DNA from: Diplodia intermedia
Lineage: Eukaryota; Ascomycota; Dothideomycetes; Botryosphaeriales; Botryosphaeriaceae
Length of the DNA: 64,000 nt
Assembly (NCBI GenBank): GCA_021495925.1
Contig: JAKEKT010000021.1
Location: 372,001 to 436,000, forward strand
Direction of reading: 5' to 3'
Of the stretch, positions 21,128 to 32,575 are shown piece by piece; position 1 is the stretch's first letter; each line of letters opens with the position of its first letter. Both the position numbers and the translations under genes were made by a program. Below the pieces are notes generated by a model. That model was not told the DNA's origin, did no database searches, and saw only the letters and a list, made by a program, of their open reading frames with translations.

Positions 21128-23613
21128 TCACAACCTCGCCCTCCCCTCCCCCTCCCCCTCCCCCAAAACCCCCACCGGCACCTCCACAACCTTATCCCTC
21201 AAATAATCCGCGAACCCCTTCCCAAACGCATCCAACCGCGTCGCGCCGCTCACCCCCCTCCCCAGCAGCCCGTACACGACAAAGTGCACCGCCCGTATCC
21301 CCGCAAACTCGACGCGTTCCACCCTGTGCACATCCCGTCGAGCGTCGCCGCCCAGCAGCTCCCACATGCGCTCCCGCGACAGGAACGAGCGGAGCCAGTC
21401 CCACTGCCGCTGTTGTTGGGGAGCGGTGGTGGAAGAGGAGGGGGATGACCGGATGTAGATGCCGACGTTGAGATTCGCGCCCTTGTCGCCGGAGCGCGCG
21501 AGGGCGATGTCGCCGAGGCGGATGCGGCGGGTTGGTTGCTGTTGTTGTTGTTCGGATGATGATGATGATGCGGGGGAGGGGGCGGCGTCGTAGGACTCGC
21601 GTTGGGCGAGGGGTTCGTAGACGGGCGGGTGGCCGGCGGGGTGGGAGACGACGGTGGTGGTGGTGCCGGTGCTTGTCGACGAGATGATGTGGGCGGTTTC
21701 GGCCAGCGCGGATTGCGGCCAGACGGCCGGGTAGAAGGCGAGGTAGGGTTTGGGGACGGCGGTGCGCATGTCGAGAGAGTTGTGGAAGCCTGTGATGGGG
21801 TGGTTAGTGATGGTGGTGGTGGTGGTGTTCGACGACGACGCTTGTGGCCTGGTCAGGGGATGCTTTCTTACCGTGGAAGTGCCTGAGGGAGATGTTGGAC
21901 ACTGCCCTGCTGATCTCCAGGAGGGCGGCTTCGCTTTTCGCCTGGCCGACGATGCGAATGTACATGGTGCTGCTGTTCTGGTCCCACGGGTTCTCTGCCG
22001 GGACGCCGATGCTGTGCGTGTCCCGTCAGCACCTCTCTGCGGCCGTGGTTTGGCGAAGGTATCTCTTACCGCTGGAATTCGAAGACGTCGAGTTTCTGGA
22101 TGGCTTGCTCGCCCATCTGCATCCGCACCTGTTTCTCGAACAGCTCGCACTTCTCCCGCCACCCATACCCCGCCGCGTTGACGAGCAGCTGGCACTCGTA
22201 GCCTCCCTGGTAGAAGATGGCCAGCTTCGTAGTCGGCGGTGGAGGCAAGCCTCTGATCCCGCTCACGCGGACACTACAAAAACGGATCAGCATCCACGAC
22301 CGCAGAGAGAATGGGAAGCGCGAAAAAAAAACACCCACCGATCCTTTCCCACCTCGACCACCTCGACCGCATCCAGCACGGCCTTCACATCGCTATGCAA
22401 ATACACATTCCCCTGCAACTCATACAGCAGCTGACTCCTCACCGTATCCCCATCCACCACGCCGCCCGTCCCGTCATGCTTCGTCACCACGCACGCCCCA
22501 TCCGCATCCACCTCCGCAATCGGAAACCCGGGGTCGACAAACACTTCCCGATCCGCATACCTCGCGCGGTCCGCGAAGCCCGCGAAGTTCCCGCCCGTCA
22601 CGTACGCCGAGCACTCGATCAGATGGCCCGCCACGAGCGCGCCGGCGAGCGCGTCGTAATCCGCGTCGTCGGCCCAGCCCCACCAGTACCACGCCGCGGC
22701 CACGACGGGGCTGGCGTCGGCGACGCGCCCCGCGATGACGATGTCGGCGCCGTGCCGGAACGCCGTCAGGATGCCGCGCGCGCCGAGGTACGCGTTGGCC
22801 GAGACGATGGCCGGGGGAGGAGGAGGAGGGGGTGCGTCGTCTGCATGGCGATCCGCCTGGTTCCCCTCCTTCTTCTTCCCCGCATCCGACTCCCCCGTCT
22901 CCCCATCGCGGCGGACGAAAGCGAAGGCGCCCTCGTCCAGCGGCCCGGGCCTCGCCGCCGCGTCGTCGTCGAGGTGCGGCAGCGTTTTCCCCCTCTCCTC
23001 CTCGCTCGTCGGCATCCCAGCTGCGCAGACTCGGCCGCGCAGGTCGTCGCCCTCGATGTACGCGACGCTGAGGGCACCGGCGAGCCCCTTCTCTTGCGCG
23101 AGGGCGGCGACGCGTTCGGCCAGGGCCCTGGGGTCGAGGGCGCCGCCGTTGAGGGCGACCTTGATGCGCCTGGCGGCGATGACGTCGAGCGTCATGGCCA
23201 GCCCGGCCCACGCGCTGGGCTCGTAGCCCGGGTGCCGGCCCGCGGCGTGGGCGGCGGCGTTTTTGGCCATGTTGACTTCTGGGGACGGCGGGACGGGACC
23301 GTCAGTTGCTTTTTTCCTTCTTCTGTTTTGGGAGGGTGGGGTGGGGTGTGTCATGTTGGGAGGGAGAGTTGGTGGTGGTGGTGGACTGGGGCTGGTACGC
23401 ACGCACCGGCGAGGTAGTCGCCCGTGATGAAGTCTACGTCGCCGAGGGTGGCTTGCTTGTACATCTCGATTGCGGGGTCTCCTGCTGGGTGGTCAGTGAC
23501 GGCGGATTGGTGGTCCTGGGAGGTGTGATGGTGCTGTTACCGCAGTACCCCGAGCAGTTGGCGATGCGGACTGGCCGCTTGCCAAATTCGCCTTCACGCC
23601 ATGAGGAAGTCAT
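21128..23613 (-). CDS. AtuA-like / DUF1446 acyclic terpene utilisation family protein
   Basis: Exons 23541-23613, 23407-23481, 22339-23278, 22070-22273, 21872-22011 and 21128-21789 give 697 residues. The N-terminal domain has the family signatures RPVRIANCSGYCGD, YKQATLGDVDFITGDYLAE, IVIAGRVADASPVVAAA and VTGGNFAGFAD. The C-terminal domain, after a variable Ser/Gln-rich linker, has GDIALARSGDKGANLNVGIY and HFVVYGLLGRGVSG. Bacterial AtuA belongs to the citronellol/geraniol (acyclic terpene) catabolic operon. Fungal homologues are thought to act on branched carboxylic acids or CoA esters, but the reaction is not established. It is divergent from a CoA-transferase gene 794 bases away, which supports a shared catabolic role. 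The family is intron-rich; every junction kept phase. Confidence 0.88.
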
Positions 23614-24407
23614 GGCTTGAGGTCTCTCGTGAAGAGATGGACGTTCGAGAAGTGACTGGATATTGGGTTCAGATCAGACAAGATTGTTGCGGACACTGGC
23701 TGTTGGCGAGGTCGAATGTCCTGGATGCCAGACACCACAGGCGGAACCCTCGAGCCTATATAGCAAGCCCCTCGACATAGCCCAGCGACGAACAGGCCAA
23801 GCCGTGTTACGTCGACGGCCAGCACTTGGCCCATCACTTAGTCCTTCTTTGGGCATTTCCGGCCTGCCAACGCCGAGCGCTGCTCTCCTTAGCCGCGGGT
23901 GCAGCTACAACATTATTGTGAGGGGCACTGCGATGAGGGGTAAGGTACATACTCAGGTACCACGGCGCACTATACACCCGTTGCGTCGCTCTGGTTGGCC
24001 CGCTGTCGACGCACGTCAAAACTCCGCTCCCGGCGTTTCGTGTCCAAACTCGATGCAAAACTCCGCCCGAGGTTCTCCACAGCTCGGGAAACGGTAGGGA
24101 TCAGCATCAAAACTCCGGCAGACACCACCAGCACGAAACCCCAAACGGCGACGTAAAACTAGGCGCCGGGCCTCGGCCGACCAGAGGGGAAAAAAAAAAG
24201 GCGGGTCGTCATTCGACGGTCGGGCCGGGGGTCTGGTCTGTCTCCCCCCTGTGAGCTGCGTCAGACAGGATTGCGGGGGGACGACGATACATATAAAACG
24301 CGCGGGCACCGCACTCTTCCTCTCCTCTCCTCTCTTTCCCGAGAAGAAACATAAAAAGCTCTCGTATAGCAGCCACGAGACGGACGGGAAAAAAAAGAAA
24401 AAAAGCC
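23614..24407. promoter_or_regulatory. Bidirectional promoter between AtuA-like and CoA-transferase genes
   Basis: The 794-base divergent region holds three direct copies of CAAAACTCCG(C/G) at 24017, 24056 and 24108. A TATAAAA at 24292-24298 faces the CoA-transferase gene, 110 bases before its ATG. Shared control by the neighbouring Zn2Cys6 regulator is an inference. Confidence 0.5.
24017..24118 (+). repeat. Three direct repeats CAAAACTCCG(C/G)
   Basis: Copies at 24017-24027, 24056-24066 and 24108-24118, spaced 39 and 52 bases, with a partial copy (CCAAACTCG) near 24044. A candidate regulatory site array. Confidence 0.55.
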
Positions 24408-26398
24408 ATGGGCGACCAATACAACACCACGGGCGCCGCCGCCGACGACGACGACGATGACAACTACTCGGTCCAAGCGGAAGCGACACGCATTCTGCAC
24501 GAACGACTGCTGAACGACGCCTCGCTGGGGCTGCCCCAGTCCTTCACCGACGCGGCGCGCAAGATCCGCATCGTCGGCGATGACCCGAAGCCGTTCGTGC
24601 CGACGCCGTGCAAGATGACCGAGTCGGCGGCGGCGCTGACGGCCCTCGTGGCTGCGGCGGCCAGCGCCGTGGCGGCGGACCGGTACGGAATCGACTATCA
24701 GGACGTCGAGGTTGACACGTGAGTGAAGACCCTTTTCCTTCAACACCCCCCGGAGGAAAGAGGAACAAGAAAGCCATCAGCAACCTCGATTGAGAAACGG
24801 ACGACGGGAGAAAAGAAGAAGGGAAAAAAAGGAGAAAACGAAAAGAAGCGCAAAAGACAACAGCATCATCATCCACCGCACAACCCAGCACCCAACACCC
24901 ACTAACAACTTCCCCCCCTCCCCAGCGACCTCGCAACCCTCTTCCTCGAATCCGTCCTCCTCCCCACCGTCGCCACCACGCCCCCCCAACCCTTCCTGCA
25001 GCACCCGGTCCTGCGCGCCGAATTCGCCAAGGGCGACCTCCACCAGACCTCCAAGCCCATCCACCAGGAGGCCACCAACGTGTACCGCACGCGCGACGGG
25101 CGCTGGTACCACCTGCACGGCTCCATGGACGCGGCGCCGACGATGCGCATGGTCGGCGTGCCCGAGCAGGACGTCACGCGCGACGAGGCCATCCGCATCT
25201 ACGCCGACGAGGTCGCCAAGTGGGACGCCGCCGACATCGAGGCCTGCGCCAACGGCGACGGGTTTCGTCAGGCTGGCGTCACGTGTCTGCGACCGCACGA
25301 GTTTTTTGCGAGCGAGCAGGGCAGGGTGATGGGCGCGGAGCCGCTGTGGACGAGGCGGGAGGTCGAGGTGCCGTCGGGGGTTGTGGGGAGGAGCTGCGCG
25401 TGGCCGGAGGTGGACGAGGAGGGTGACGGCGACGGCGAGTTCAAGCCGCTGGAGGGCATCCGCGTCATCGACTTCTCGCGCGTCATCGCCGCGCCCGTCA
25501 TCTCCAAGGTGCTGGCGGTGCTGGGCGCCGACGTCATCAAGGTCACCAACGAGACGCTGCCGGACCTGGCCATCCTCTGGGTGGATCTGAGCACGGGCAA
25601 GCGCGACGCCAACGTCGACCTCAAATCCGCCGCGGGCAAAGCGCAGTTCGCCGCGCTCGTCGAGGGCGCGGATGTCTTGATCGACGGCTACCGGCCCGGC
25701 GTGCTCGAGCGGCTGGGCTTCGACGCGGAGAGGTTGCGCGAGGTGAACCCGCGCCTGGTGTACGCGCGCGAGAACTGCTACGGCTTCAAGGGCCCGCTCG
25801 CGCGCCGCTCCGGCTGGCAGCAGATCAGCGACTGCCTCGTCGGCATCTCGTGGCTGCAGGGCGAGTTCCTGGGGCTGGACGAGCCCGTGGTTCCGCTGTT
25901 GCGTAAGTTTTTTTTCCCAAATTCACTCACTCACCTCCCTCTTCCATCTGCTAATCGTCACTCCCCCCCAAAGCAAACTCCGACTACCAAACCGGCCTCG
26001 TCGGCGCCGCCGCCATCCTGCACGCCCTCCTCGACCGCACCAAGCGGCCCGGCGTCACCTTCGACGTCGACGTCAGCCTCACCCAGTACAACATCTGGTA
26101 CTACCGGCTGGGCCAGTACACCGAGGCGCAGGCCGCCGCGCTGCGGGCCCGCAACGAGGGCTTCCACGTGCGCCACTACGACGAGATGCAGACGCTGCTG
26201 GTCAAGAGCCACGCCGCCATCCAAAAGGCCCGCCCCGAGCTGTTCCGCCGCCCCGAGTACTTCTGGAGGATGAGCGGGAAAGAGTGGGGGCTCGACGAGG
26301 ATATTAACATCCTGGCGCCTGCTTTTAGGTTCGAGAGGTCGAAGCTGGGGTATAAGGTGCCGTCGGGGAAGCGCGGGAGGTCGAAGCCGGAGTGGTGA
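24408..26398 (+). CDS. Family III CoA-transferase (CaiB/BaiF-type), two-part fungal form
   Basis: Exons 24408-24718, 24926-25902 and 25974-26398 encode 570 residues. The clear CaiB/BaiF block starts near residue 240: PLEGIRVIDFSRVIAAPVIS, LGADVIKVTNE, WVDLSTGKRDANVDLKS, ADVLIDGYRPGVLERLGF and VYARENCYGFKGPLARRSGW. The last exon gives SDYQTGLVGAAAILHALLDR. Before it, residues ~120-230 (VYRTRDGRWYHLHGS, DIEACANGDGFRQAGVTCLR) resemble the C-terminal half of the same fold, so the protein looks like two degenerate copies in tandem. Family members move CoA between carboxylic acids or racemise 2-methylacyl-CoA. With the divergent AtuA-like gene it suggests catabolism of a branched or terpenoid acid; the substrate is unknown. 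Confidence 0.87.
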
Positions 26399-26562
26399 GT
26401 GAGAGAGAGAGAGAAAGGGGTTTGGGCTGGTTGTTGTTTTTCGGAATGGACGAGAACAAGCATTGGGGATTTGCCGGTGTTTAGTGTAAAAGGATGAGAG
26501 AGAGAGAGCCCCGAGGTTCGAGAAGGCAAGAATAATGTATTTTTTTTTTCCATTGCATCATG

Positions 26563-29059
26563 CTAGAATAAGTCAAAGTCTTCTAGCAGACCGGTCGACA
26601 AGTCCTGCCAGTTCCACGAGAACGGAAGCGGTATCTCGGCCAGTTGCTCCATCCCGGCGAAGCCCGCATCACCGCCACCACTCCAGGGCTCGTGGAACAA
26701 CCCAAAGTCGGGTCCCGACTGCTCCGCCGGGACTGAAGTCGCACCCATGTTTCCCGTGCGGTCAGGCGTAAACGAAGGGATCCCAGCATCATTCTCAGAC
26801 CCCCCAAGCTGGAAGCCAGGCGCCATGCTGCCAGACACGTCCACGGCCTGCTGCGAGGAAGAAGACGGCTGGCCATCCACCCTCAGACCACTTTCATCGA
26901 GCGGGCCCGTCGTCGCACATGCTCGGCGTCGTTGAGCCACGCCGCCCCTAACTCTGCCGCCGCCGCCGCCGCCGCCGCCTTTCTGGACAGCGGCACGCGC
27001 GATGCGCATCAGCTCGTGGCCGACCGTCAGCATGGGCCGGACAAAACAATCCTCCTGGTTCGTCGCCGTCGCCTTGGACATGAAGGCGACGGCGTCGGCC
27101 ATGGCGCGCAGGTGGGCGGCCGCGTCCGCGTCGTCGGGGCGCTGCAGGATGCAGACGAAGAAGAGCATCATGGCTTGCACGGGCCGGTGCACCACCTCCC
27201 TGGCCGTCGTTGATGCAGCGTCAGCCCCGTCGCGCGTAGGATGGGAGGAAGGGGGGGTTGGTCTACCAGATGAAGCTCGTGTTTTCCTGCGGGACGCGGG
27301 ACAGCAGCCGGACGATCTCACGGGCTGAACGGAGGCACACGTCGGCGTCGGGGAAGGTGGAAGACGAGGCGTCGAGGCTCTGGCGCGCGGATCGCTTGCC
27401 CCGCAGGCTGCTGAAGTGGCGCTGCCATGTGGCGCTGTGGACGGTGATGACGCAGCTGTGGAATGCGAGCAGCAGGCCGGCAACGTGGAGATGCTGGTCC
27501 CCCCAGTCGTCGGCGACCCCGTCGCTGCAGTCCGTCCCGCCCGGAATCATGCGGCTCCACGCGGCCAGCTCCTCGCCCAGGGCGCGCACGTCGCCGTCCA
27601 GCGCCTCGGTCGTCTTCCCGGCCGCGCAGGCGGCGAAGATGCGGTCGTACACCTTCCCCTCGATGACGGCGAACCGGGCCGCCGCCAGCAGCACGCTCAG
27701 GACGGCGGTGCCGCGGCGGTTCACCACGATGCCCAGGTTGTCCCGGGGCGAGCCCGACGGCAGGGCGACGCCGATGTCGTTGATGCTGTGCGCGCAGGGC
27801 CTCCCCGTCCGCAGCGAGGCGCTGGAATCCAGGACGAGGGCGATCCAAAAGACGCGCGACCGCTGCTCGCGCTCGACGGCCGTCAGCGGCAGGTGGTCGG
27901 CCGCGCGGTGCAGGCCGGCCGAGTGCGAGAGGCGCACGGCGGCGGCGGTGAGGAAGAAGAAGGGCTGCGGGTTCGGGGTGCCGCGGAAGAAGCAGGCCAG
28001 CGCCAGCAGCGCCTGCACCGACAGCAGGCTGGTGCTGCGCATGACCAACGCCAGCATCACCTCCAGCGCGTTCTTTGCGTAGGCCCACGCTCGGTCGGCG
28101 GCTTCTTGCGTGCGCGGGTGCTGCTGCTCGGCTCGCCGCCGCTGCGAGAGGGCCAGGACGGCGTTGAGCGCGGCGGACCAGGCCGGGTCGCTGCTCGCGG
28201 TGCCGCCGGGCTGATATTGGCTGCCGAACAGGGCCATGAAGGTCGGAGGGTGGAAGATGGGCAAGGCCGTGTTGCAGCTCTCGAAGTAGTCGTTCACCAG
28301 CGCCAGCGCCTCGTCGCAGGCCGGGACGGGCGTCGAGTTCGCGGCCGGCCACAGCGATTGCAGCAGCGGATGCGTCCATCTGGCCCAGCTCCCGCCTCCC
28401 CGCAGCGGCTGCTCGAGCCGGCGGCGCAGCGAGGCGTCGGCGGTGCGCGATTCCAGCCACTGCAGCCCGTCGGGCGACAGGATGGAGATGCTCGACGAGG
28501 GGCCTCTTGACCAGTCAGCTGCTGTTGTTCCCACGAGCAGGCTGCCCACCAAAGTATCTCATCTCGCCCGTGTTTTCCAGCACGATTGTTCCGCGTCCTC
28601 CGTTCCCTGGCGTTTGGCGCGTGTCATTGCCCGAGGCTGGTGGCGCTGCCTGTTGCGAGCTCTGCTGGGGCGATGCATGGTCGTCGAGCTCATGGGCATT
28701 CTGGACGTGGCTTGCTCTGACGCTCACGTTAGCCAGCAGCTACGTATCTCGCAGCTTGGAGCCTACCTCGCAGCCCGTGGACGCGTCTGCCTGTCGACCG
28801 CGTCCGAGTAGTGGCAGCCGGCGCCGAGCTGGGTGCATTGCGAGCAGGTGGGACGCGCCCCGCTGCACTTTGTTCGCTTCCGACGGCACGAGTCGCAGGC
28901 CTTGACGGCGTCAGCAGTGGCTTTGCATGGGCAATTGGATGGCAACGGGCCTTTGCGAACCGGCGCTTCCAGCCACGCGGTCGTGGCGAGGCTGAGGAAG
29001 TGGGATGAGGTGGGCGTGCCTGCTGCATTCCGGTCGTGGTGCAGCTGCAGCCGAGGCAT
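26563..29059 (-). CDS. Zn2Cys6 fungal-specific transcription factor, with apparent frameshift
   Basis: Exons 28767-29059, 27267-28716 and 26563-27199. The zinc cluster is ACDSCRRKRTKCSGARPTC followed by SQCTQLGAGC, the six Cys of a binuclear Zn knuckle (about residues 56-85). The 'fungal_trans' middle domain follows, with LPIFHPPTF, LALACFFRGTPNPQ and SAGLHRAADHLPLTAVEREQ. The C-terminus is acidic and aromatic (FSWNWQDLSTGLLEDFDLF), a plausible activation end. Near 28541-28552 the frame breaks: upstream reads ENTGEMRYFGG and downstream SLLVGTTAADWSRG, but they are offset by one base at GGTGGGCAGC. No normal-length intron repairs this, and the exon total leaves remainder 1. It is either a real loss-of-function lesion or a sequencing error. 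Likely regulator of the adjacent AtuA/CoA-transferase pair. Confidence 0.8.
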
Positions 29060-29300
29060 CAGACAGAGCGAAGGCAGCTGAACGCGCGGGCGGTGACATC
29101 ATCGCAAAAAAAAAATCTCATGTAATAGGCATGCCACATGTTTATTATTTGGCTTCTTCACTTTATGGAAAAAAAAAAAAAAGATGGGCGGACGAAATCA
29201 CAATGGCAGCATCGCCGGGTAGGTCAGGCGAGCAATGAATGAAGGAGAATCATGAATATCAACTAAATACCAGAAATATACGTTCGTTCCATCACTTCGT

Positions 29301-30186
29301 CTAGGGGTTGTAGCTGGTAACCTCCAGGTTCTTCACCGCGTACACGGTGTCTGCATCTCGTTAGCATCCGCAGCCCTCGACTCGCAACCTGCAACTTACC
29401 CGTCGTCAGTCCCGGGGTTCCCGAAGATCCCTCCATCTGCAAGTTGATGATGCTAGAAACGTCAGATGCTGCTTGAGAAAGTGTTTTCAAAACATACAGG
29501 TAGAAGCCGGCGCCCGTGTAGCCGGCACCGACCTGGGTGGTGACGAGCTCGCCGTCCAGGTAAAAGTTGATGGACACGTCGCTGCCGTTCTCGTCGCGCA
29601 GCTCGGCCTTGACGTCGTGGAACTCGGTCGGGCTGGGGTACTCGACGTCCTTGGCCTCGACCTCGGAGCTGGTGTTGAACGTGTTGAACGAGATGTCGCC
29701 ACTGCCCTTCCACTCGGCCAGGTCAATCTCGGGCGGCCAGCCCTCGGTCGCCGTCAGCCAGAAGGCGGGCCAGGTGCCGACGTCGGTCGTGGCCAGGACC
29801 GACGCCGAGAAGTCGAGCCCGCCGCCCGCCTCGACCGCGAAGCTCTGCTTGGCGTGCACCGCGCCCGACAGGTAGTTGATGGCGGTGCCGCCGCTGGTCG
29901 CGGGCTGCCCGGACACGGGCTTGGCCGTGATGGTGAGCTGGCCGGCCGGGTCGATGGCGATGTAGTCGTGGTCGGTGCTGTTGCCCACCATGCGCGCCGA
30001 CCCGTTGTGGTCGCTGCCCCACGGGTACAGGTAGTCGAAGTACTCCTCCAGGCTGGAGTAGTCGTCGAAGCACGTATTGGGGATCAGCGTCGTGCCCGAC
30101 GACTGGCGCTTGGCTGCCGACGTCTTCTTCACCGCCGCCGCCGAGGCGCTGGCGATGAGCAGTGCGGAGATGATGGACGACTTCAT
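29301..30186 (-). CDS. Secreted GH16-family glycoside hydrolase
   Basis: Exons 29498-30186, 29400-29452 and 29301-29350 encode 263 residues. A signal peptide (MKSSIISALLIASASAAA) and short pro-like KKTSAAKRQ precede the domain. The catalytic signature is PPEIDLAEWKG with nucleophile Glu153, assisting Asp155 and acid/base Glu158. Further family features are YLSGAVHAKQSF (strand before the active site), GTWPAFWLTATEGWP and EFHDVKAELRDENG. The C-terminus, after two small exons, is TVYAVKNLEVTSYNP. GH16 enzymes cleave beta-1,3 or beta-1,3/1,4 glucans and related polymers; the subgroup cannot be fixed by eye. No CBM or GPI tail is present. Confidence 0.9.
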
Positions 30187-30240
30187 TGCAAAGACTTGAT
30201 TGATTGCTGGATTGAGAAGAGCGGAGAGCGTGCTGGGGTT

Positions 30241-30247
30241 TTTATAG
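30241..30247 (-). promoter_or_regulatory. TATA box of the GH16 gene
   Basis: On the minus strand CGGCTATAAAAACC lies 55 bases before the ATG at 30186. Confidence 0.5.
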
Positions 30248-31363
30248 CCGGATGGCGGGCGGCCTTGGTAGAATCGCATCACGCATCGCGACCTTGCTCT
30301 TGCTCGTACTTGGGCTCGGACGCTCAACTCTGTTTCAAACCATGTTTTGCAGGCCTGGCTGCCCGCCGGAGCGCGGCTTCCAAATGAAGGGCGATTGGTG
30401 ATTTGGTGTTTCTCCTGTCGGACAAAAGCGGGGGCTGGTCGAGTTTCAAGAAGTCTGCCGTCCCGAACATCCTCGTCCGGCGGCCGCGGCCCTCGCGTAC
30501 AGGTCGATCTGCATTTAGGGACCATCTACGGCGCAGATCATGCCGTTTCCTGCGCGATGCCCATGTCTATAGCCGCCGGGAGGAGGGCTGAGAATACGAA
30601 AGGAAAAAGAAGGTGTGATCCTCGGGTGACGCGGTCTGCTCAGGCTGGCAGGAATAGAAACAGCATCCACCGGAGACGCCCACGGTGAAGCACAGATGCG
30701 AATATGCCGCAGGAGGTTCTCGAGTGCGGAGAAGCTGAGGTCGTTCGTGGGTGACGTAGGAATGCAGGCGATCTCGGGGGCGGGCGGCCCGCTGTTTGTT
30801 TCACCCGCTCTCTCCCTTCCATCTTTACATTCTCCCCCGATATCTCCGCCATCGCTCCCGTTGACCCCGCACGCTGCGAAAAGCTATCTATCATGGTTCT
30901 CTTGGCCTATGGACGTCAAGATCCCGACAGTGCAGCTTCTCGGATGTGCGTCGTTCCAGAGACTGGCAGTCTCCACCACGTGGCTTTCTCCGCTCCTCCG
31001 CGGAACCCTCGCCAAGCTTCTAACTCTTCCTCGCTGTAGTCGACTTACTACCTGAAAACCTGCACGTAGCTGTAGGCCAAGTCTGAATCACTTGGCTAAG
31101 CTCTTGGAATAGGTGTAGTACGCCAGTGACGGGAAGCATCTGGCTGCCATACACCTATTATGGTAAGCTACTTTCTGAATTCGGTAACACCGCGTCTCAA
31201 TCTGTCCTGCGGCCTCCGTTGGCCTCGAGCTAGTTCGCCCGGTAAGTTTGTGTGGACCTTTCATAGTTTTGTCTGCATTTGGCAGACGACACGGCAAAGG
31301 ACGACGGTGCGAAACTTCTAGGCTTCGTCCTCCACTACTTTGAGCCTCAGATCTCGAGGGTGG

Positions 31364-31370
31364 TATAAAA
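31364..31370 (+). promoter_or_regulatory. TATA box upstream of the CHRD-type pseudogene
   Basis: GGTATAAAAGCGG, about 100 bases before the ATG at 31468, with a CA-rich leader after it. The promoter seems to have outlived the reading frame. Confidence 0.45.
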
Positions 31371-31467
31371 GCGGGGCAGATTCCATCGAATTGAAAACAA
31401 TCCACCACAGGCACCAATACCCGCCAACAAGCAACAACTCCCTCAACCAAAGACCCCTCTCCCCAAC

Positions 31468-31984
31468 ATGAAGCCCACCGTCCCCAACAACCTCCCGGAC
31501 TACACCCCCACCCACCGGCTCTCCATCGCCCTTCACATCCACCTCAACCTTCCACGTCGCCGCCGTACTACGCCTTCGGCCTCGACACCTTTCCACCCGT
31601 CCGCTGCTTACTACATCACCCTCGTCGACTTCCCCCGGCGAAAGTACACGAGTCCCGCGTTGACGGCGACGCACGTGCATGAGGCCGGGAGGGGCAAAAG
31701 TCTGGGTCGGCGCGGATGGCGGTTCTGAATCCGGCACCGGTGGAAGGGGGAGGGGGAGGGAGGGAAGAGGGTGAGTTTGGGGTGTTTTGACGGCGCCGTT
31801 TAGGACGGGCGTGGTGGGCGGAGATGGGAGGGATACGGGTGAGGGGCTTCATGTGGGGACGATCGAGGGGGAGCCCGAGAAGTTTTTTGCGCATGTGGAT
31901 TCGAGTTTGGCGGTGGCCGGGGGCGGCTGGGTTGAGACGGAGAGGAGGGGTTGGGTGGGTGAGCTTGGGGTTGGAGGGTCTTGA
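31468..31984 (+). pseudogene. CHRD-domain-like protein, broken by frameshifts
   Basis: Three consecutive pieces in different frames resemble one fungal CHRD-type secreted protein. The first (from 31468) contains YYITLVDFPRRKY and TSPALTATHVHEAGRGKS. The second, from about 31700, reads SGSARMAVLNPAP. The third, from about 31780, reads LTAPFRTGVVGGDGRDTG, then GLHVGTIEGEPEKFFAHVDS. In an intact gene these would be continuous (HIHEA...G..GP.R..F.NP...DTG.G...FF...H). The frame changes occur without intron signals, so I call it a pseudogene. The family assignment rests on remembered motif order and is moderate. Function in the family is poorly known. Confidence 0.5.
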
Positions 31985-32575
31985 GGTGGAGAAGGGCTTG
32001 TGGACGGCGGTAATGGTGCATGGTTTGTTTGTTGATGTTGTCGTATGCGGTGCTTTGTCCAGATCAGATTTATCGTGGATGCTGCAAGATGGGTGTTTTG
32101 TTACACGTTTATGCATGTCTACCTACTTGCAGTGTCAGCCAACGCGTTCCAAGTGTGGGAGAGGAACACATGTATATGCACGAGGGTTGAGCACGAATAT
32201 ACAGGTGGTACTAATAAAGTAGTGCAACAGCCATCATGATCAGCGATCCTCGTAGGCATGACATCAGCACTACGCTTGAATATGGAATGGCTCACGTCAC
32301 ACCTTTCTCTTGGTTTATCTTAGCGAAATGCTCTCACAACCGCATAAAAAGATAAGAATGCTCGCCTATCTATATAGGCTGTATAGATTGTGGCTCTGCC
32401 CCGCCAAGGGAAACGTGGACGCTCTCCCTGGTTGAGGGATCTTCAAAGCGGGGAAGTTCACGAGCCACACACAGCGTCAGCCGCCTTCGGAACTCAGGGG
32501 CTTATAAATGGAGCAGTTCCTACACACTGCACCATCGGTTTTCAGCTTTTGGATTTTGTTGCACGCATAACCAAC
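31985..32575. other. Intergenic, nothing defined
   Basis: Upstream flank of the SDR gene. No gene or repeat recognised. Confidence 0.4.

Larger units (their letters stand above)
30187..31467. other. Intergenic, no intact gene
   Basis: Promoter of the GH16 gene and upstream flank of the CHRD-type pseudogene. Besides the TATA boxes listed separately I see nothing. Confidence 0.4.

Noticed and set aside
22311..23417. 368-codon plus-strand frame opposite the AtuA-like gene
   Set aside because: Antisense shadow; the minus strand has conserved AtuA motifs and phased introns.
28521..28551. A 31-base intron that would repair the Zn2Cys6 gene frame
   Set aside because: Too short for a fungal spliceosomal intron, and it would delete family-like residues (GGSLLVGTT).
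31616..32116. 166-codon minus-strand frame
   Set aside because: Lies opposite the CHRD-type remnant, is Pro/His/Arg-rich and has no motif.
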